Source: Chloroflexota bacterium (GTDB lineage: Bacteria; Chloroflexota; Anaerolineae; Anaerolineales; UBA11579). From it: DNA of 36,477 nt. Under the pieces are notes generated by a model. It was not told where the DNA came from, made no database searches, and saw only the letters and a program-made list of their open reading frames with translations. Made by a program: the position numbers and the translations under genes. Of the stretch, positions 1-8,101 are shown piece after piece. The DNA lies in contig QWJF01000015.1 of assembly GCA_009391835.1 (NCBI GenBank), positions 1 through 36,477 of the forward strand, given 5' to 3'. Each line of letters opens with the position of its first letter. Within the stretch, counting starts at the first letter, position 1.

Positions 1-1
1 C

Positions 2-721
2 AGCAAGGCTGGCGTGATCCCGCTATCGACATCGCTGGATCACGTAGGGCTCTTCGCGCCGGATGTGTTTACGGCGCAATTGGGCGCGAGCATGCTCGTG
101 GGGACTTGGAAAGCGTGGACTGTAGTGACGAACCGCCCGGTGCTGGCCGTGGCGGAGGGCGCATATCTGGCGCAGGCGGACGCGGAGATGCGAGCCCACT
201 TTGAAGGTGTGTTGGACACGTTACGCAAAGCCGGGTTCTGGGTGAAGCGGATGGATGCCATGCCGGATTTCGATGCGATTGTGGCGCGGCATACGCTCAT
301 ATTAGACGCCCAGGCGGCCGTAGCGCACGCCCGCTGGTACGGGCGCTACGGCGCACGTTACCGAGAGAAAACGGCAGCGATGATCGAGCGGGGCCGAACG
401 ACGAACTCCGAGACACTGCACAGCGCGCTGCGAGACGCGATCTACTTTAGCAACACGTTAAGGACGTTGATGGATTTACACGGGATTGATTTGTGGGTAT
501 CACCGGGGGCGACGTGCGCGGCACCCAAGGGGCTGGAGAGCACCGGCAATCCGGGAATGAATCTGCCCTGGACGCAGGCAGGGCTACCCACGCTGGGGCT
601 GCCGACGGGGACCGCCAAGAATGGGCTGCCACTAGGCACGCAATTTACGGCTGACTTCGGCAAGGACGAAGAACTGCTTGCCTGGGGCGCTGAATTGGAG
701 CGAGTTTTGAATGGTAACTAG
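2..721 (+). CDS. Amidase signature family hydrolase, C-terminal part (5'-truncated by window edge)
   Basis: The reading frame is open from base 2, so the gene enters from outside the window; a GTG at 14 is internal. The visible part opens with SKAGVIPLSTSLDHVG, matching the amidase-family stretch that follows the catalytic Ser-cisSer-Lys region, which itself lies upstream of the window. It ends with the typical tail: MNLPWTQAGLPTLGLPTG, then GLPLGTQF and an Asp/Glu-rich helix. Family members hydrolyse carboxamides to acid plus ammonia. The next gene, fdrA, lies 80 bp downstream on the same strand, so it may belong to the same catabolic unit. In that setting its substrate could be a small amide released by carbamoyl transfer (oxamate or malonamate); this is inference. 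Family assignment is confident, substrate is unknown. Confidence 0.9.
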   Translation, partial: SKAGVIPLSTSLDHVGLFAPDVFTAQLGASMLVGTWKAWTVVTNRPVLAVAEGAYLAQADAEMRAHFEGVLDTLRKAGFWVKRMDAMPDFDAIVARHTLILDAQAAVAHARWYGRYGARYREKTAAMIERGRTTNSETLHSALRDAIYFSNTLRTLMDLHGIDLWVSPGATCAAPKGLESTGNPGMNLPWTQAGLPTLGLPTGTAKNGLPLGTQFTADFGKDEELLAWGAELERVLNGN

Positions 722-759
722 TAATTGGCAACCTGTAGGAGAGTTTTCTTTGGCCTTTC

Positions 760-787
760 GAGACTGGAGACTGGAGATTTGAGATTG
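760..787. repeat. 7-bp-periodic AGACTGG-type repeat array
   Basis: This stretch between the amidase stop and the fdrA start consists of consecutive heptads: GAGACTG, GAGACTG, GAGATTT, GAGATTG. The same degenerate unit occurs at 3716-3759 and, inside a coding region, at 19240-19277. It is short, has no coding potential, and ends just before the AGAGG ribosome binding site of fdrA. Confidence 0.7.
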
Positions 788-801
788 GTTAGAGGCATGG
801 G

Positions 802-2472
802 TTGAGCATTACAAAGAGCGAAATTCGGGCGGGGGCCTATTACGACTCGGTGGTGCTTATGCAACTGCAGCGCAGCCTGGCCGCGCTGGATGGCGTTGAG
901 GACGCGGGGGTGGTGATGGCGACGCCGGCTAACCTGGAACTGCTGGCGGATTTCGAGTTGCTGACCCAGGAAGGCAAAACGGCCAATCCGGATGACCTGT
1001 TAATCGTGGTGCGGGCTGGCAAGGCGGAAGCTGCAGAGGCAGCGTTGGGCCAGGTGGATGCGCTGCTGACCGCGCGGCGCTCCTCGATTTCGAGCGAATT
1101 TCGGGCACGCAGCATGGCGGGGGCGGCAAAAAACTTGCCGGATGCCGAATGGGTGCTGATCTCGGTGCCGGGGCGCTATGCGGCGGATGTTGCGGACGAA
1201 GCGCTAGACCTAGACAAGCACGTGTTCCTGTATAGCGATAATGTATCGGTGGAGGATGAAATTAAGCTCAAGGCCAAGGGGGTAGAGAAAGGCCGGATGG
1301 TTATGGGGCCGGATTGTGGGACGGCGATCATCAATGGTGTGGGGCTGGGATTCGCCAACCGGGTGCGGCGAGGACCTATTGGACTGGTGGGGGCTTCAGG
1401 GACGGGATTGCAGGCGATCACCAGCCAGATTCATAATTTGGGCGGCGGCGTTTCGCAGGCGATTGGCACCGGCGGGCGGGATCTCAAGGAGGCAGTTGGT
1501 GGGCAAACCATGCTGCAGGGGCTGGACTATTTGACGGGGGATGAGGGCACCAGTGTCATTGTGCTGGTGTCCAAGCCGCCAGCGGCCCAAGTGAGCACCA
1601 GGCTGTTGCAGGCGGCGAGGAAGACGGGCAAGCCCGTGGTGGTGGACTTCATCGGATTTGCGCCCCCAGCCCCACAGATCGGGAACCTCTATTTCGCGGC
1701 GGGAATGGAAGATGCGGCGCGGCTGGCAGTGGAATTGGCGAAGAAAGCGCCAGGTTCGGCGCCAGAAGTAGCAAAGGCGCATGATGGCTATTTACGGGGA
1801 CTGTTCTCAGGTGGCACGCTGGCGAGCGAGACCCTACTGGGGCTGCAGAATTTCTTATCGCCGCTGTTTTCCAACGTGGCGCACCGCGACGAGCAAAAGA
1901 TGGCTGACCCCTTGAGGAGCCAAGCACACAGCATTCTGGATTTGGGCGAGGACGTATTCACCGTAGGGCGACTGCATCCAATGATGGATAATGACCTGCG
2001 GATACGGCGGATGAAGGAAGAGGCCGAGGATCCGGAGGTGGGGATGATCCTGCTGGACGTGGTTTTGGGCGAGGGGGCGCACGCGGATCCTGCCAGCGAG
2101 CTTGCGCCTGTAATGCAAACATTGAAGAAGGCGCGTAAGGATCTGGACTTCGTGGTGCTGGTGGTGGGGACGGACGAGGACCCGCAGGATTCGGGTGCGC
2201 AGGTGGAGGCCTTTGAGAAGGCCGGGGCGAAGGTGCTGCGCGAAGTAAACCAGGTGGTGGCATATGTATCGGCGGCGTTGGGTTCGGAGTCCGATGCAGC
2301 AGCACACCCGGTAAAGAGATTTGTGGAACCGCTGGCGGCGATCAATGTGGGCGTGGAGACCTTTTATGAGAGCCTCAAGGCGCAAGGTGCCGAGGCCGTG
2401 CAAGTGGATTGGCGTCCACCGGCGGGCGGCAACGAAGATTTAATGAGCATCCTGGAGAAAATGAGAAGCTAA
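802..2472 (+). CDS. fdrA: FdrA / AllF-like acyl-CoA-synthetase-fold subunit of an oxamate-type carbamoyltransferase
   Basis: The 556-residue product matches the length of E. coli FdrA (about 555). It shows the succinyl-CoA-synthetase-alpha-like core, starting near residue 170: GPDCGTAI, GFANRVRRG, GLVGASGTGLQA and GTGGRDL, followed by a second ligase-type domain. In E. coli, fdrA, ylbE and ylbF (allF, allG, allH) together encode oxamate transcarbamylase, which in allantoin breakdown converts oxalurate and phosphate to oxamate and carbamoyl phosphate. All three homologues occur here (802-2472, 2472-3716, 9307-10182), supporting a cytoplasmic multi-subunit enzyme. The start is TTG at 802 with AGAGG at 791-795; the ATG at 797 is out of frame and closes at once. 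It overlaps allG by one base (TAATG), implying translational coupling. The true ureide substrate may differ from oxalurate. Confidence 0.92.
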   Translation: MSITKSEIRAGAYYDSVVLMQLQRSLAALDGVEDAGVVMATPANLELLADFELLTQEGKTANPDDLLIVVRAGKAEAAEAALGQVDALLTARRSSISSEFRARSMAGAAKNLPDAEWVLISVPGRYAADVADEALDLDKHVFLYSDNVSVEDEIKLKAKGVEKGRMVMGPDCGTAIINGVGLGFANRVRRGPIGLVGASGTGLQAITSQIHNLGGGVSQAIGTGGRDLKEAVGGQTMLQGLDYLTGDEGTSVIVLVSKPPAAQVSTRLLQAARKTGKPVVVDFIGFAPPAPQIGNLYFAAGMEDAARLAVELAKKAPGSAPEVAKAHDGYLRGLFSGGTLASETLLGLQNFLSPLFSNVAHRDEQKMADPLRSQAHSILDLGEDVFTVGRLHPMMDNDLRIRRMKEEAEDPEVGMILLDVVLGEGAHADPASELAPVMQTLKKARKDLDFVVLVVGTDEDPQDSGAQVEAFEKAGAKVLREVNQVVAYVSAALGSESDAAAHPVKRFVEPLAAINVGVETFYESLKAQGAEAVQVDWRPPAGGNEDLMSILEKMRS

Positions 2473-3716
2473 TGGTTGATATTACGAAAGCCAACGAACA
2501 AGCTGTCAAGCAGATGATGGAGGCGCGGCCCATCCTGACCGGGGTTGCGGTGGCGCGGGACGTGGTGCCGGGGATGCGGGACAATCTGATCCTGCATGCG
2601 GGGCCGCCGATTGGGTGGGCTCGGATGAGCGGGCCGATGCGAGGCGCAGTGATCGGGGGACTGATCTTCGAGGGCCTAGCCAAGGATGAGAAAGAGGCTG
2701 TGGCGATGGTAGAAAAGGGCGAGGTGGATTTCGAACCCTGCCATCACCATAGCAGCGTGGGGCCAATGGCCGGAGTGACGACCGCCTCGATGATGGTCTA
2801 TGTGCTGGAGAATGAAACGCACGGAAACAAAGCTTATTCGAATCTGAATGAAGGTTACGGCAAGGTGCTGCGCTATGGAGCGTTCAGCAAAGAAATCATT
2901 GAAAAGCTGCGCTGGATGAACGACGTCATGGGGACGATGCTGGCGGATGCTTTAGCAAAAAGCGACGGCCTTGATATTCGGGCGCTGCTTTCGGAATCGC
3001 TGCACATGGGCGACGAGGGACACAACCGCAACAAGGCGGGGTCGATTTTGTACACGGCCAAGCTGGCGCCGCTGATTGCCAAAGTGGCGGAGGATGCAGC
3101 GGCGGAGGCGGAGGTGCTGCAATTTTTGGGGGACAACGCGCTGAGCGTTCTGAACCCGGTAATGGCGGCCTGCAAAGCGATGGCGGACGCGGCGCATGGG
3201 GTCGAGGGCAGCACAATGGTGACGACGATGGCGCGCAACGGGACCGATTTCGGGATCCGGGTGAGCGGGCTAGGCGAGGATTGGTTCACGGCGCCAGTGG
3301 AGCAGCCGGACGGGCTGTACTTCCCGGGCTATACCAGCGAAGATGCCAGCGGGGACATCGGCGACAGCACGATCACGGAGACGACGGGTATCGGTGCCTT
3401 TGCTATGGCCTCGGCGCCAGCGATCGTGCAGTTTATCAGCGGCACGCCACAGGATGCGCTGAAGGCCTCGCTGGAGATGTATGAGATTACGGTAGCGGAA
3501 CACAGCCATTTCACGATTCCCAATTTGGAGTTTCGGGGCACTCCGGTAGGGATTGACATCCGCAAGGTAGTAGAACTGGGCGTGGTACCGCGGGTGAATA
3601 CGGGCATTGCTCACAAGGAAGCGGGGGTTGGACAAGTGGGGGCTGGATTGGTACGGCCACCGATAAAAATCTTTGAAGACGCCGTTTTGGCGTATGCAAA
3701 AAAATATAAACTTTAA
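2472..3716 (+). CDS. allG: DUF1116 protein, YlbE/AllG-like carbamoyltransferase subunit
   Basis: The product is 414 residues, against about 419 for E. coli YlbE. Family hallmarks include PILTGVAVARDVVPGM near the N-terminus, GPPIGWARMSGPMRGA, the histidine cluster CHHHSSVGPMAGVTTAS near residue 90, and SLHMGDEGHNRNKAGS further on. The ATG at 2472 shares its A with the fdrA stop; the frame extends upstream to 2409, but that part lies inside fdrA and is not family sequence. By homology with AllG it is the second subunit of an oxamate-type carbamoyltransferase. The natural downstream partners (cyclase, hydroxylase, amidohydrolase, allH) are separated from it by the inserted four-helix-bundle cassette at 3723-4243. 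Confidence 0.9.
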   Translation: MVDITKANEQAVKQMMEARPILTGVAVARDVVPGMRDNLILHAGPPIGWARMSGPMRGAVIGGLIFEGLAKDEKEAVAMVEKGEVDFEPCHHHSSVGPMAGVTTASMMVYVLENETHGNKAYSNLNEGYGKVLRYGAFSKEIIEKLRWMNDVMGTMLADALAKSDGLDIRALLSESLHMGDEGHNRNKAGSILYTAKLAPLIAKVAEDAAAEAEVLQFLGDNALSVLNPVMAACKAMADAAHGVEGSTMVTTMARNGTDFGIRVSGLGEDWFTAPVEQPDGLYFPGYTSEDASGDIGDSTITETTGIGAFAMASAPAIVQFISGTPQDALKASLEMYEITVAEHSHFTIPNLEFRGTPVGIDIRKVVELGVVPRVNTGIAHKEAGVGQVGAGLVRPPIKIFEDAVLAYAKKYKL

Positions 3717-3759
3717 GACTAAAGATTAGAGACTTGAGACTAGGATTAATAGATGGAGA
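3716..3759. repeat. Heptad repeat array with left inverted repeat of the four-helix-bundle cassette
   Basis: Successive units read AGACTAA, AGATTAG, AGACTTG, AGACTAG, GATTAAT, AGATGGA and GATTGA. Bases 3723-3734 (AGATTAGAGACT) are the exact reverse complement of 4232-4243. Over 19 bases (3723-3741) the match to the right end is 17 of 19. The last units also contain the GGAG ribosome binding site of the gene that starts at 3764. Confidence 0.75.
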
Positions 3760-3763
3760 TTGA

Positions 3764-4240
3764 ATGGCGACTGAGTTAGAAGACCTGAGAGTGCTGCAGG
3801 CAGCCGAAAAAGTTGCGGATGATATTTGGAAACTAGTTACCAAGTGGGATTCGTTTGCCAAGGATACGGTCGGGAAACAGTTAGCGCGAGCCGCAGATTC
3901 AATCGGGGCCAATATCGCTGAAGCGTATGGGCGTTTCCACTTTGGCGAAAAGATTAAATTTCTTTATTATTCGCGCGGGAGCCTCTTTGAAACCAAATAC
4001 TGGCTAAATAGGGCACAATCTCGAAGCCTTTTCGATAACGAAAGCAGCTCGCAATTTGCAACAAGACTCAGTGACATAGCTCGTCAGATAAACTCATTCG
4101 CTCAATCGCTGAAATCACAAAAAGACCTTAGCAAGAAGGTCAAAGAATCTCCAGCTGATTACAAACTAGAATCTGAGAATCAGACTGAGGTTTTCTCTTT
4201 AGCAGATATCCAGCAACTTAGCGAAGTCCCCAGTCTCTAA
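3764..4240 (+). CDS. Four-helix-bundle protein (23S rRNA intervening-sequence protein family)
   Basis: The 158-residue protein has the family pattern: an N-terminal helix LRVLQAAEKVADDIWKLV, then LARAADSIGANIAEAYGR, then FLYYSRGSLFETKYWLNRAQ, then a long helix with TRLSDIARQINSFAQSL. These proteins were first seen in 23S rRNA intervening sequences and are now found scattered in many genomes; they form small helical bundles related to Avd of diversity-generating retroelements. Their function is unknown. No reverse transcriptase or 23S rRNA is in this window. The last 35 residues are extra and low in conservation. The ATG at 3764 has GGAG at 3755-3758. It appears to be cargo of an inserted cassette rather than part of the catabolic pathway. 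Confidence 0.85.
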   Translation: MATELEDLRVLQAAEKVADDIWKLVTKWDSFAKDTVGKQLARAADSIGANIAEAYGRFHFGEKIKFLYYSRGSLFETKYWLNRAQSRSLFDNESSSQFATRLSDIARQINSFAQSLKSQKDLSKKVKESPADYKLESENQTEVFSLADIQQLSEVPSL

Positions 4241-4243
4241 TCT
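4232..4243. repeat. Right inverted repeat of the cassette
   Basis: AGTCTCTAATCT is the exact reverse complement of 3723-3734. The TAA stop codon of the four-helix-bundle gene (4238-4240) lies inside it. Confidence 0.75.
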
Positions 4244-4281
4244 CATACCCTAACAACCGCAAAGTACCCAAGGAGTTTGCA

Positions 4282-5067
4282 ATGAAAATTCATGATTTAT
4301 CCCAAGATTTGAATCAGGATTGTTCGTTTTGGCCGTACTACCCGCCCTTCGAGGTGAAGTATTTCAAGCGCAAATCCGAGCATGGGGTCAATGCGCAATA
4401 CATTCAAACCAGCAACCACATGGGCACCCACATGGATGCGCCGCGGCATTTCGTCACCAACGGAAAGACCATTGAGCAACTGCCATTGGATTGGCTGTAT
4501 GGCGAAGGCGTGATCGTGGACATCAGCGACAAGTTGGACGAACTGGCCGTTTTTACACCTGAAATGTTGGACGAAGCCGCTGATATTAAGAACGGCGATA
4601 TTTTGTTCATCAATACGGGCTGGCACAAATACACCTTCCTGGAACCGGAGGGTGATGAAGAAAAATATATTCTCCGCCACCCGGGGCCGCACCATAGCAT
4701 TTGCGAATGGCTGCTGGACAAGAAAATTCACTTATGGGGCGTGGATATGATTTCGACCGACCACCCGATGAACCTGCCGATTGGCCGATTTCTGGGTAAA
4801 GGCGGATTGGAGCAATGGGCCAAAGTGCGCGCTCAGGTGGAAAAGAAGTTCGGTGGTAGCGCAAAAGTGGATGAAATGTTCCCGCCAGAGGCCTACCAAC
4901 TGACACACAACGCCCTGTTCCCGCACGACTGCTTCCATGTGGAGAATTTAGGCGGCGAGATCGGCAATCCCGAGTTGCAAAATAAACGCATCACGCTGGG
5001 CGCCTTCCCCTGGAAATTCAAGGGTGGCGAAGCCGCCTTCTGCCGGGCAGTGGCGTTTACAGAGTAA
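4282..5067 (+). CDS. Cyclase-family metal-dependent hydrolase (kynurenine formamidase / isatin hydrolase superfamily)
   Basis: The 261-residue protein carries the PF04199 metal-binding motif HMGTHMDAPRHF, with H46, H50 and D52 as expected ligands, plus a downstream WGVDMISTDHP segment typical of the family. Known members hydrolyse amide or cyclic amide bonds (N-formylkynurenine, isatin). Beside a molybdenum hydroxylase and a carbamoyltransferase, a role in opening an oxidised N-heterocyclic ring to an open ureide is plausible but inferred. The start is ATG with AAGGAG at 4270-4275. It is followed after 23 bp by a small membrane protein gene on the same strand. Confidence 0.88.
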   Translation: MKIHDLSQDLNQDCSFWPYYPPFEVKYFKRKSEHGVNAQYIQTSNHMGTHMDAPRHFVTNGKTIEQLPLDWLYGEGVIVDISDKLDELAVFTPEMLDEAADIKNGDILFINTGWHKYTFLEPEGDEEKYILRHPGPHHSICEWLLDKKIHLWGVDMISTDHPMNLPIGRFLGKGGLEQWAKVRAQVEKKFGGSAKVDEMFPPEAYQLTHNALFPHDCFHVENLGGEIGNPELQNKRITLGAFPWKFKGGEAAFCRAVAFTE

Positions 5068-5090
5068 GCATTTCGTTCAAGGAGGTTCTG

Positions 5091-5633
5091 ATGACCAAAG
5101 AGGCTCTTAACAGGCTCAATGGGTGGAACGGGATAGTGGCCGGCGTTGTGCTGATTCTTTCCGCCGTGGCAAGCATCAGTGCAGGTTTTTTTGCTGCGCA
5201 CTTAATGCTCGTTTTTCTCTTCATTGGGGTTTACCTTAACCAGCGTAAAGCTTCCGGCATACTGGGCATATGGGCTTTTGTGATCATCACAGCGGCCAAC
5301 GTGGTTTTTGTTGGGCTGCAAGGCCTAGACGCCTTTCTGATCCCGGGCCTGATGGGCACCTGGCTGTTGGGCGCATTCGACGCGGCCTCACCGTTGCTGC
5401 CAGGAGCCATTCCTTTTGTGGTTGGGACTTTTGCTTTTGGTTTGCTGCTGCAAGCGTTCAGCTTTCAACGCAGCGGCGCATTCCCTATCTGGCTGGGCTG
5501 GAGCGCATTTGGGGCGATTTTCCTAAACCTCTTGAATGGCTGGCTCACGCTACCTGCGCCCGCGGCCCTGCTTGCACCGTTGCTGATGGGCGCAGCGAGC
5601 ATCGGCCTCGGCATGGATATGCGTAAAGGCTGA
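5091..5633 (+). CDS. Small hydrophobic membrane protein of unknown function
   Basis: The 180-residue protein has about five to six hydrophobic segments, roughly residues 14-34, 36-50, 58-78, 104-125, 131-150 and 156-174, separated by short polar turns such as NQRKAS and MDMRKG at the C-terminus. No family motif was recognised. The start is ATG with an excellent AAGGAGG at 5079-5085. It is packed between the cyclase and the hydroxylase (stop TGA at 5631-5633, next ATG at 5635), so it is surely co-expressed with them. It might be a channel or accessory transporter for the pathway substrate, but nothing in the sequence proves that. Confidence 0.75.
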   Translation: MTKEALNRLNGWNGIVAGVVLILSAVASISAGFFAAHLMLVFLFIGVYLNQRKASGILGIWAFVIITAANVVFVGLQGLDAFLIPGLMGTWLLGAFDAASPLLPGAIPFVVGTFAFGLLLQAFSFQRSGAFPIWLGWSAFGAIFLNLLNGWLTLPAPAALLAPLLMGAASIGLGMDMRKG

Positions 5634-5634
5634 G

Positions 5635-8001
5635 ATGGCAACGCGAACTTTTGGCCAACGCATCAAACGGAATGAAGACCCGCGCCTGCTGCGCGGCGAG
5701 GCTCTGTTTGTTGATGACGTAAACCTGCCGCATATGGCGCATGTGGCATTCGTGCGCAGCCCCTACGCGCACGCGCGAATCAACTCGATTGATATTGGCG
5801 CGGCGGAAGCGTTGGAGGGCGTGGTAAAGGTGTACACGGCTGAGGGTTTGGGCGATTACTGGCGCAGGGGGCTGCCGAACGTCTCCCCACCCCCGATCAA
5901 GGACCTCGAATTTCATAGTCGCTTGCATCCCATTTTGGCCAAGGAAAAGGTGTGCCATGTCGGCGAAGTGGTGGTGTGCATTGTGGCGGAGAACCGCTAC
6001 ATTGCTGAGGACGCGGCCAATCTGGTGATAGTGGATTACGAGCCGCTGCCGGTGCACATTGACGCGCGCAAGGCGTTGGAGGCAGATGCGGCACTGATTC
6101 ATGAAGACCTGGACAGCAACCTGGCGGCGCATGTGGTGCAGAAGCGGGGGGATTACGCGAAAGCGGCGATAGAGGCCGATCTAGTGATCAAGCGGGAGTT
6201 TGTTTATGACCGTGGCACGGCAGCGGCGATGGAAAACCGAGGTGTGGTGGCCGATTGGGACGCGAAGGCGGACAAGCTCACCATTTGGGACACCACGCAG
6301 GCCCCGGTAATCATCCGCAATGGGCTAGCCGGGATGCTGGGACTCTCCGAGCACCAGGTGCGGCTCATCGCGCCGTTTATTGGGGGCGGGTTTGGACCCA
6401 AAATTCTGATGTGGTATCCCGAGGAAATGCTGATTCCGTGGATCTCGATGCAGCTCAAGCGGCCGGTGAAGTGGATCGAAGACCGCTCGGAAAATTTCTA
6501 TGCCACCACGCAAGAACGTGGGCAAACGCACGAGTCGGAAATTGCGCTGAAGAAGGATGGCACTGTGTTGGGCGTTAAGGATGTTTTCTGGCATGACAAC
6601 GGTGCGTATGACCCGTATGGACTCACCGTGCCAATCAACACGCAATGCACACTGCTGGGCATGTATGAAGTGCCCAATTACTACAGCGAATTCACAGCGG
6701 TGTTTACGAATAAGCCAATCGTAAGCCCTTACCGCGGAGCGGGTCGCCAACATGGCGTTTTCGTGATGGAACGCTTGCTGGACGCGGCGGCCAAAGCGCT
6801 CAACATGGACAAGGCCGAGATACGGCGCAAGAATTTCATTCCACCCGAGGCCTTTCCCTACAACCATAAAATCATCTTCCAGGACTTCACCGAGCTGACC
6901 TATGACAGCGGCAATTATGAGCCCGTGCTAGACCAAGCGTTAGAGATGATTGATTACGCGAACTTCTACAAGTCAGCAAAACCCAAGGCACAAAAGGCTG
7001 GCAAGAAGTTAGGCTTAGGCCTGGTTTGCTACGTGGAAGGCACCGGGATCGGACCCTATGAGGGGGCGCGCATTCAGGTGCAGGCCAACGGGCGGGTGAG
7101 CGTGGCGAGTGGAATTGGAACACAAGGCCAAGGGCATTTCACCAGCTTTGCGCAAATCGTGGCGGACCAACTGGGGGTCAAGGTGACCGACGTAGACCTG
7201 GTGACAGGGGACACGGACCAATTCCATTGGGGCGTAGGGACATTCGCCAGCCGCGGTGCGACCGTGGCCGGAAATGCGATCCATGCGGCGGCCGTTGCGG
7301 TGCGACGTAAGGTGCTGGCCAAGGCGGTTGAGGAATTCGAGGGCGAAGTTACCGAAGACCAATTGGAATTGGTGGATGGCAAGGTGCAAATTTTAGGGGC
7401 GCCGGAGACGGCGATTCCGTTGGGCGATTTGGCGGTGCGGGCCAACCCGTTACGCGGAGCAGTCAAACCGGGGACAGAGCCGGGGCTGGAAGCGACGGAT
7501 TATTTCGGGCCGGAAATGGGCGCTACGGCCAGCGGGGCGCACGCTATGATCGTGGAAGTGGATGAAGAGACTATGCAGGTGGAGATTAAGAAATACGTGG
7601 TGGTGCATGATTGCGGCGAGATTATCAACCCGCTGATTCTGGACGGGCAAATTCACGGCGGCGTGGCACAGGGCCTAGGCAACGCATTTTTCGAAGAGCT
7701 GGTGTTCGACGAAATGGGGCAAATCACGAATGCTTCGTTCATGGACTATTTATTGCCCACGGCGCTGGACGTGCCGCGCATGATTACCGGGCACCAAGTG
7801 ACCCCTTCCCCACTCAACCCGTTGGGAATCAAGGGCGCCGGGGAAGCAGGGGCTATTCCGGTGGGGCCGCTGTTTGCGCAAGCGGTCGAGGACGCGTTGG
7901 ATCTGGAGGGATTCGAAATCCGGGAGATCCCGCTGAGTCCGTTGAAGTTGTGGGATCTGGTGAAAGCGCATAAGTCAAGTGGAAAGCAATCGAGCAGCTA
8001 G
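5635..8001 (+). CDS. Molybdopterin-dependent hydroxylase large subunit (xanthine dehydrogenase / CoxL form II-like)
   Basis: The 788-residue protein spans the aldehyde-oxidase/xanthine-dehydrogenase a/b hammerhead (residues about 20-130) and the molybdopterin-binding domains. Motifs include IGGGFGPK near 250, PYRGAGR at 365-371 (form II type, not the AYxCSFR loop of true CO dehydrogenase), GQGHFTSFAQIVADQLGV, and KGAGEAG with E737 as the expected catalytic base. Such subunits bind Mo-cytosine/pterin cofactor and hydroxylate N-heterocycles or aldehydes using water. They normally need an FAD subunit and a 2Fe-2S subunit; neither lies in this window. Start ATG follows the upstream stop after one base. 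Context (nucleobase permease, amidohydrolase, carbamoyltransferase) points to a purine- or pyrimidine-type substrate. Confidence 0.92.
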   Translation: MATRTFGQRIKRNEDPRLLRGEALFVDDVNLPHMAHVAFVRSPYAHARINSIDIGAAEALEGVVKVYTAEGLGDYWRRGLPNVSPPPIKDLEFHSRLHPILAKEKVCHVGEVVVCIVAENRYIAEDAANLVIVDYEPLPVHIDARKALEADAALIHEDLDSNLAAHVVQKRGDYAKAAIEADLVIKREFVYDRGTAAAMENRGVVADWDAKADKLTIWDTTQAPVIIRNGLAGMLGLSEHQVRLIAPFIGGGFGPKILMWYPEEMLIPWISMQLKRPVKWIEDRSENFYATTQERGQTHESEIALKKDGTVLGVKDVFWHDNGAYDPYGLTVPINTQCTLLGMYEVPNYYSEFTAVFTNKPIVSPYRGAGRQHGVFVMERLLDAAAKALNMDKAEIRRKNFIPPEAFPYNHKIIFQDFTELTYDSGNYEPVLDQALEMIDYANFYKSAKPKAQKAGKKLGLGLVCYVEGTGIGPYEGARIQVQANGRVSVASGIGTQGQGHFTSFAQIVADQLGVKVTDVDLVTGDTDQFHWGVGTFASRGATVAGNAIHAAAVAVRRKVLAKAVEEFEGEVTEDQLELVDGKVQILGAPETAIPLGDLAVRANPLRGAVKPGTEPGLEATDYFGPEMGATASGAHAMIVEVDEETMQVEIKKYVVVHDCGEIINPLILDGQIHGGVAQGLGNAFFEELVFDEMGQITNASFMDYLLPTALDVPRMITGHQVTPSPLNPLGIKGAGEAGAIPVGPLFAQAVEDALDLEGFEIREIPLSPLKLWDLVKAHKSSGKQSSS

Positions 8002-8101
8002 GTCCTCCATCCATTAAAGTCATCATTATTGAATACACATTAATAAAATTGGATGGCGTAACCTTAGTCGTTACTCTGTCCATCCTTACCGAGGAGTTCT
8101 C
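8002..8101. other. AT-rich intergenic gap with a short inverted repeat
   Basis: This is the largest gap inside the plus-strand catabolic run apart from the cassette. It holds CCATCCA at 8007-8013 and TGGATGG at 8050-8056, separated by a 36-base AT-rich stretch, then GAGGAG just before the next ATG. It may mark an internal promoter or mRNA processing site; no convincing -35/-10 pair was found. Confidence 0.3.

Larger units (their letters stand above)
3723..4243 (+). mobile_element. Putative inserted cassette: four-helix-bundle gene bounded by inverted repeats
   Basis: A single gene (3764-4240) is bounded by perfect 12-bp inverted repeats at 3723-3734 and 4232-4243. It sits between allG and the cyclase gene in an otherwise compact operon. 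The gene is visibly more AT-rich than its neighbours and its stop codon lies inside the right repeat. No transposase or clear target duplication is visible, so any movement would need help in trans. That it moves is inferred from repeats, position and composition; the repeats could also be a transcript hairpin. Confidence 0.5.
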
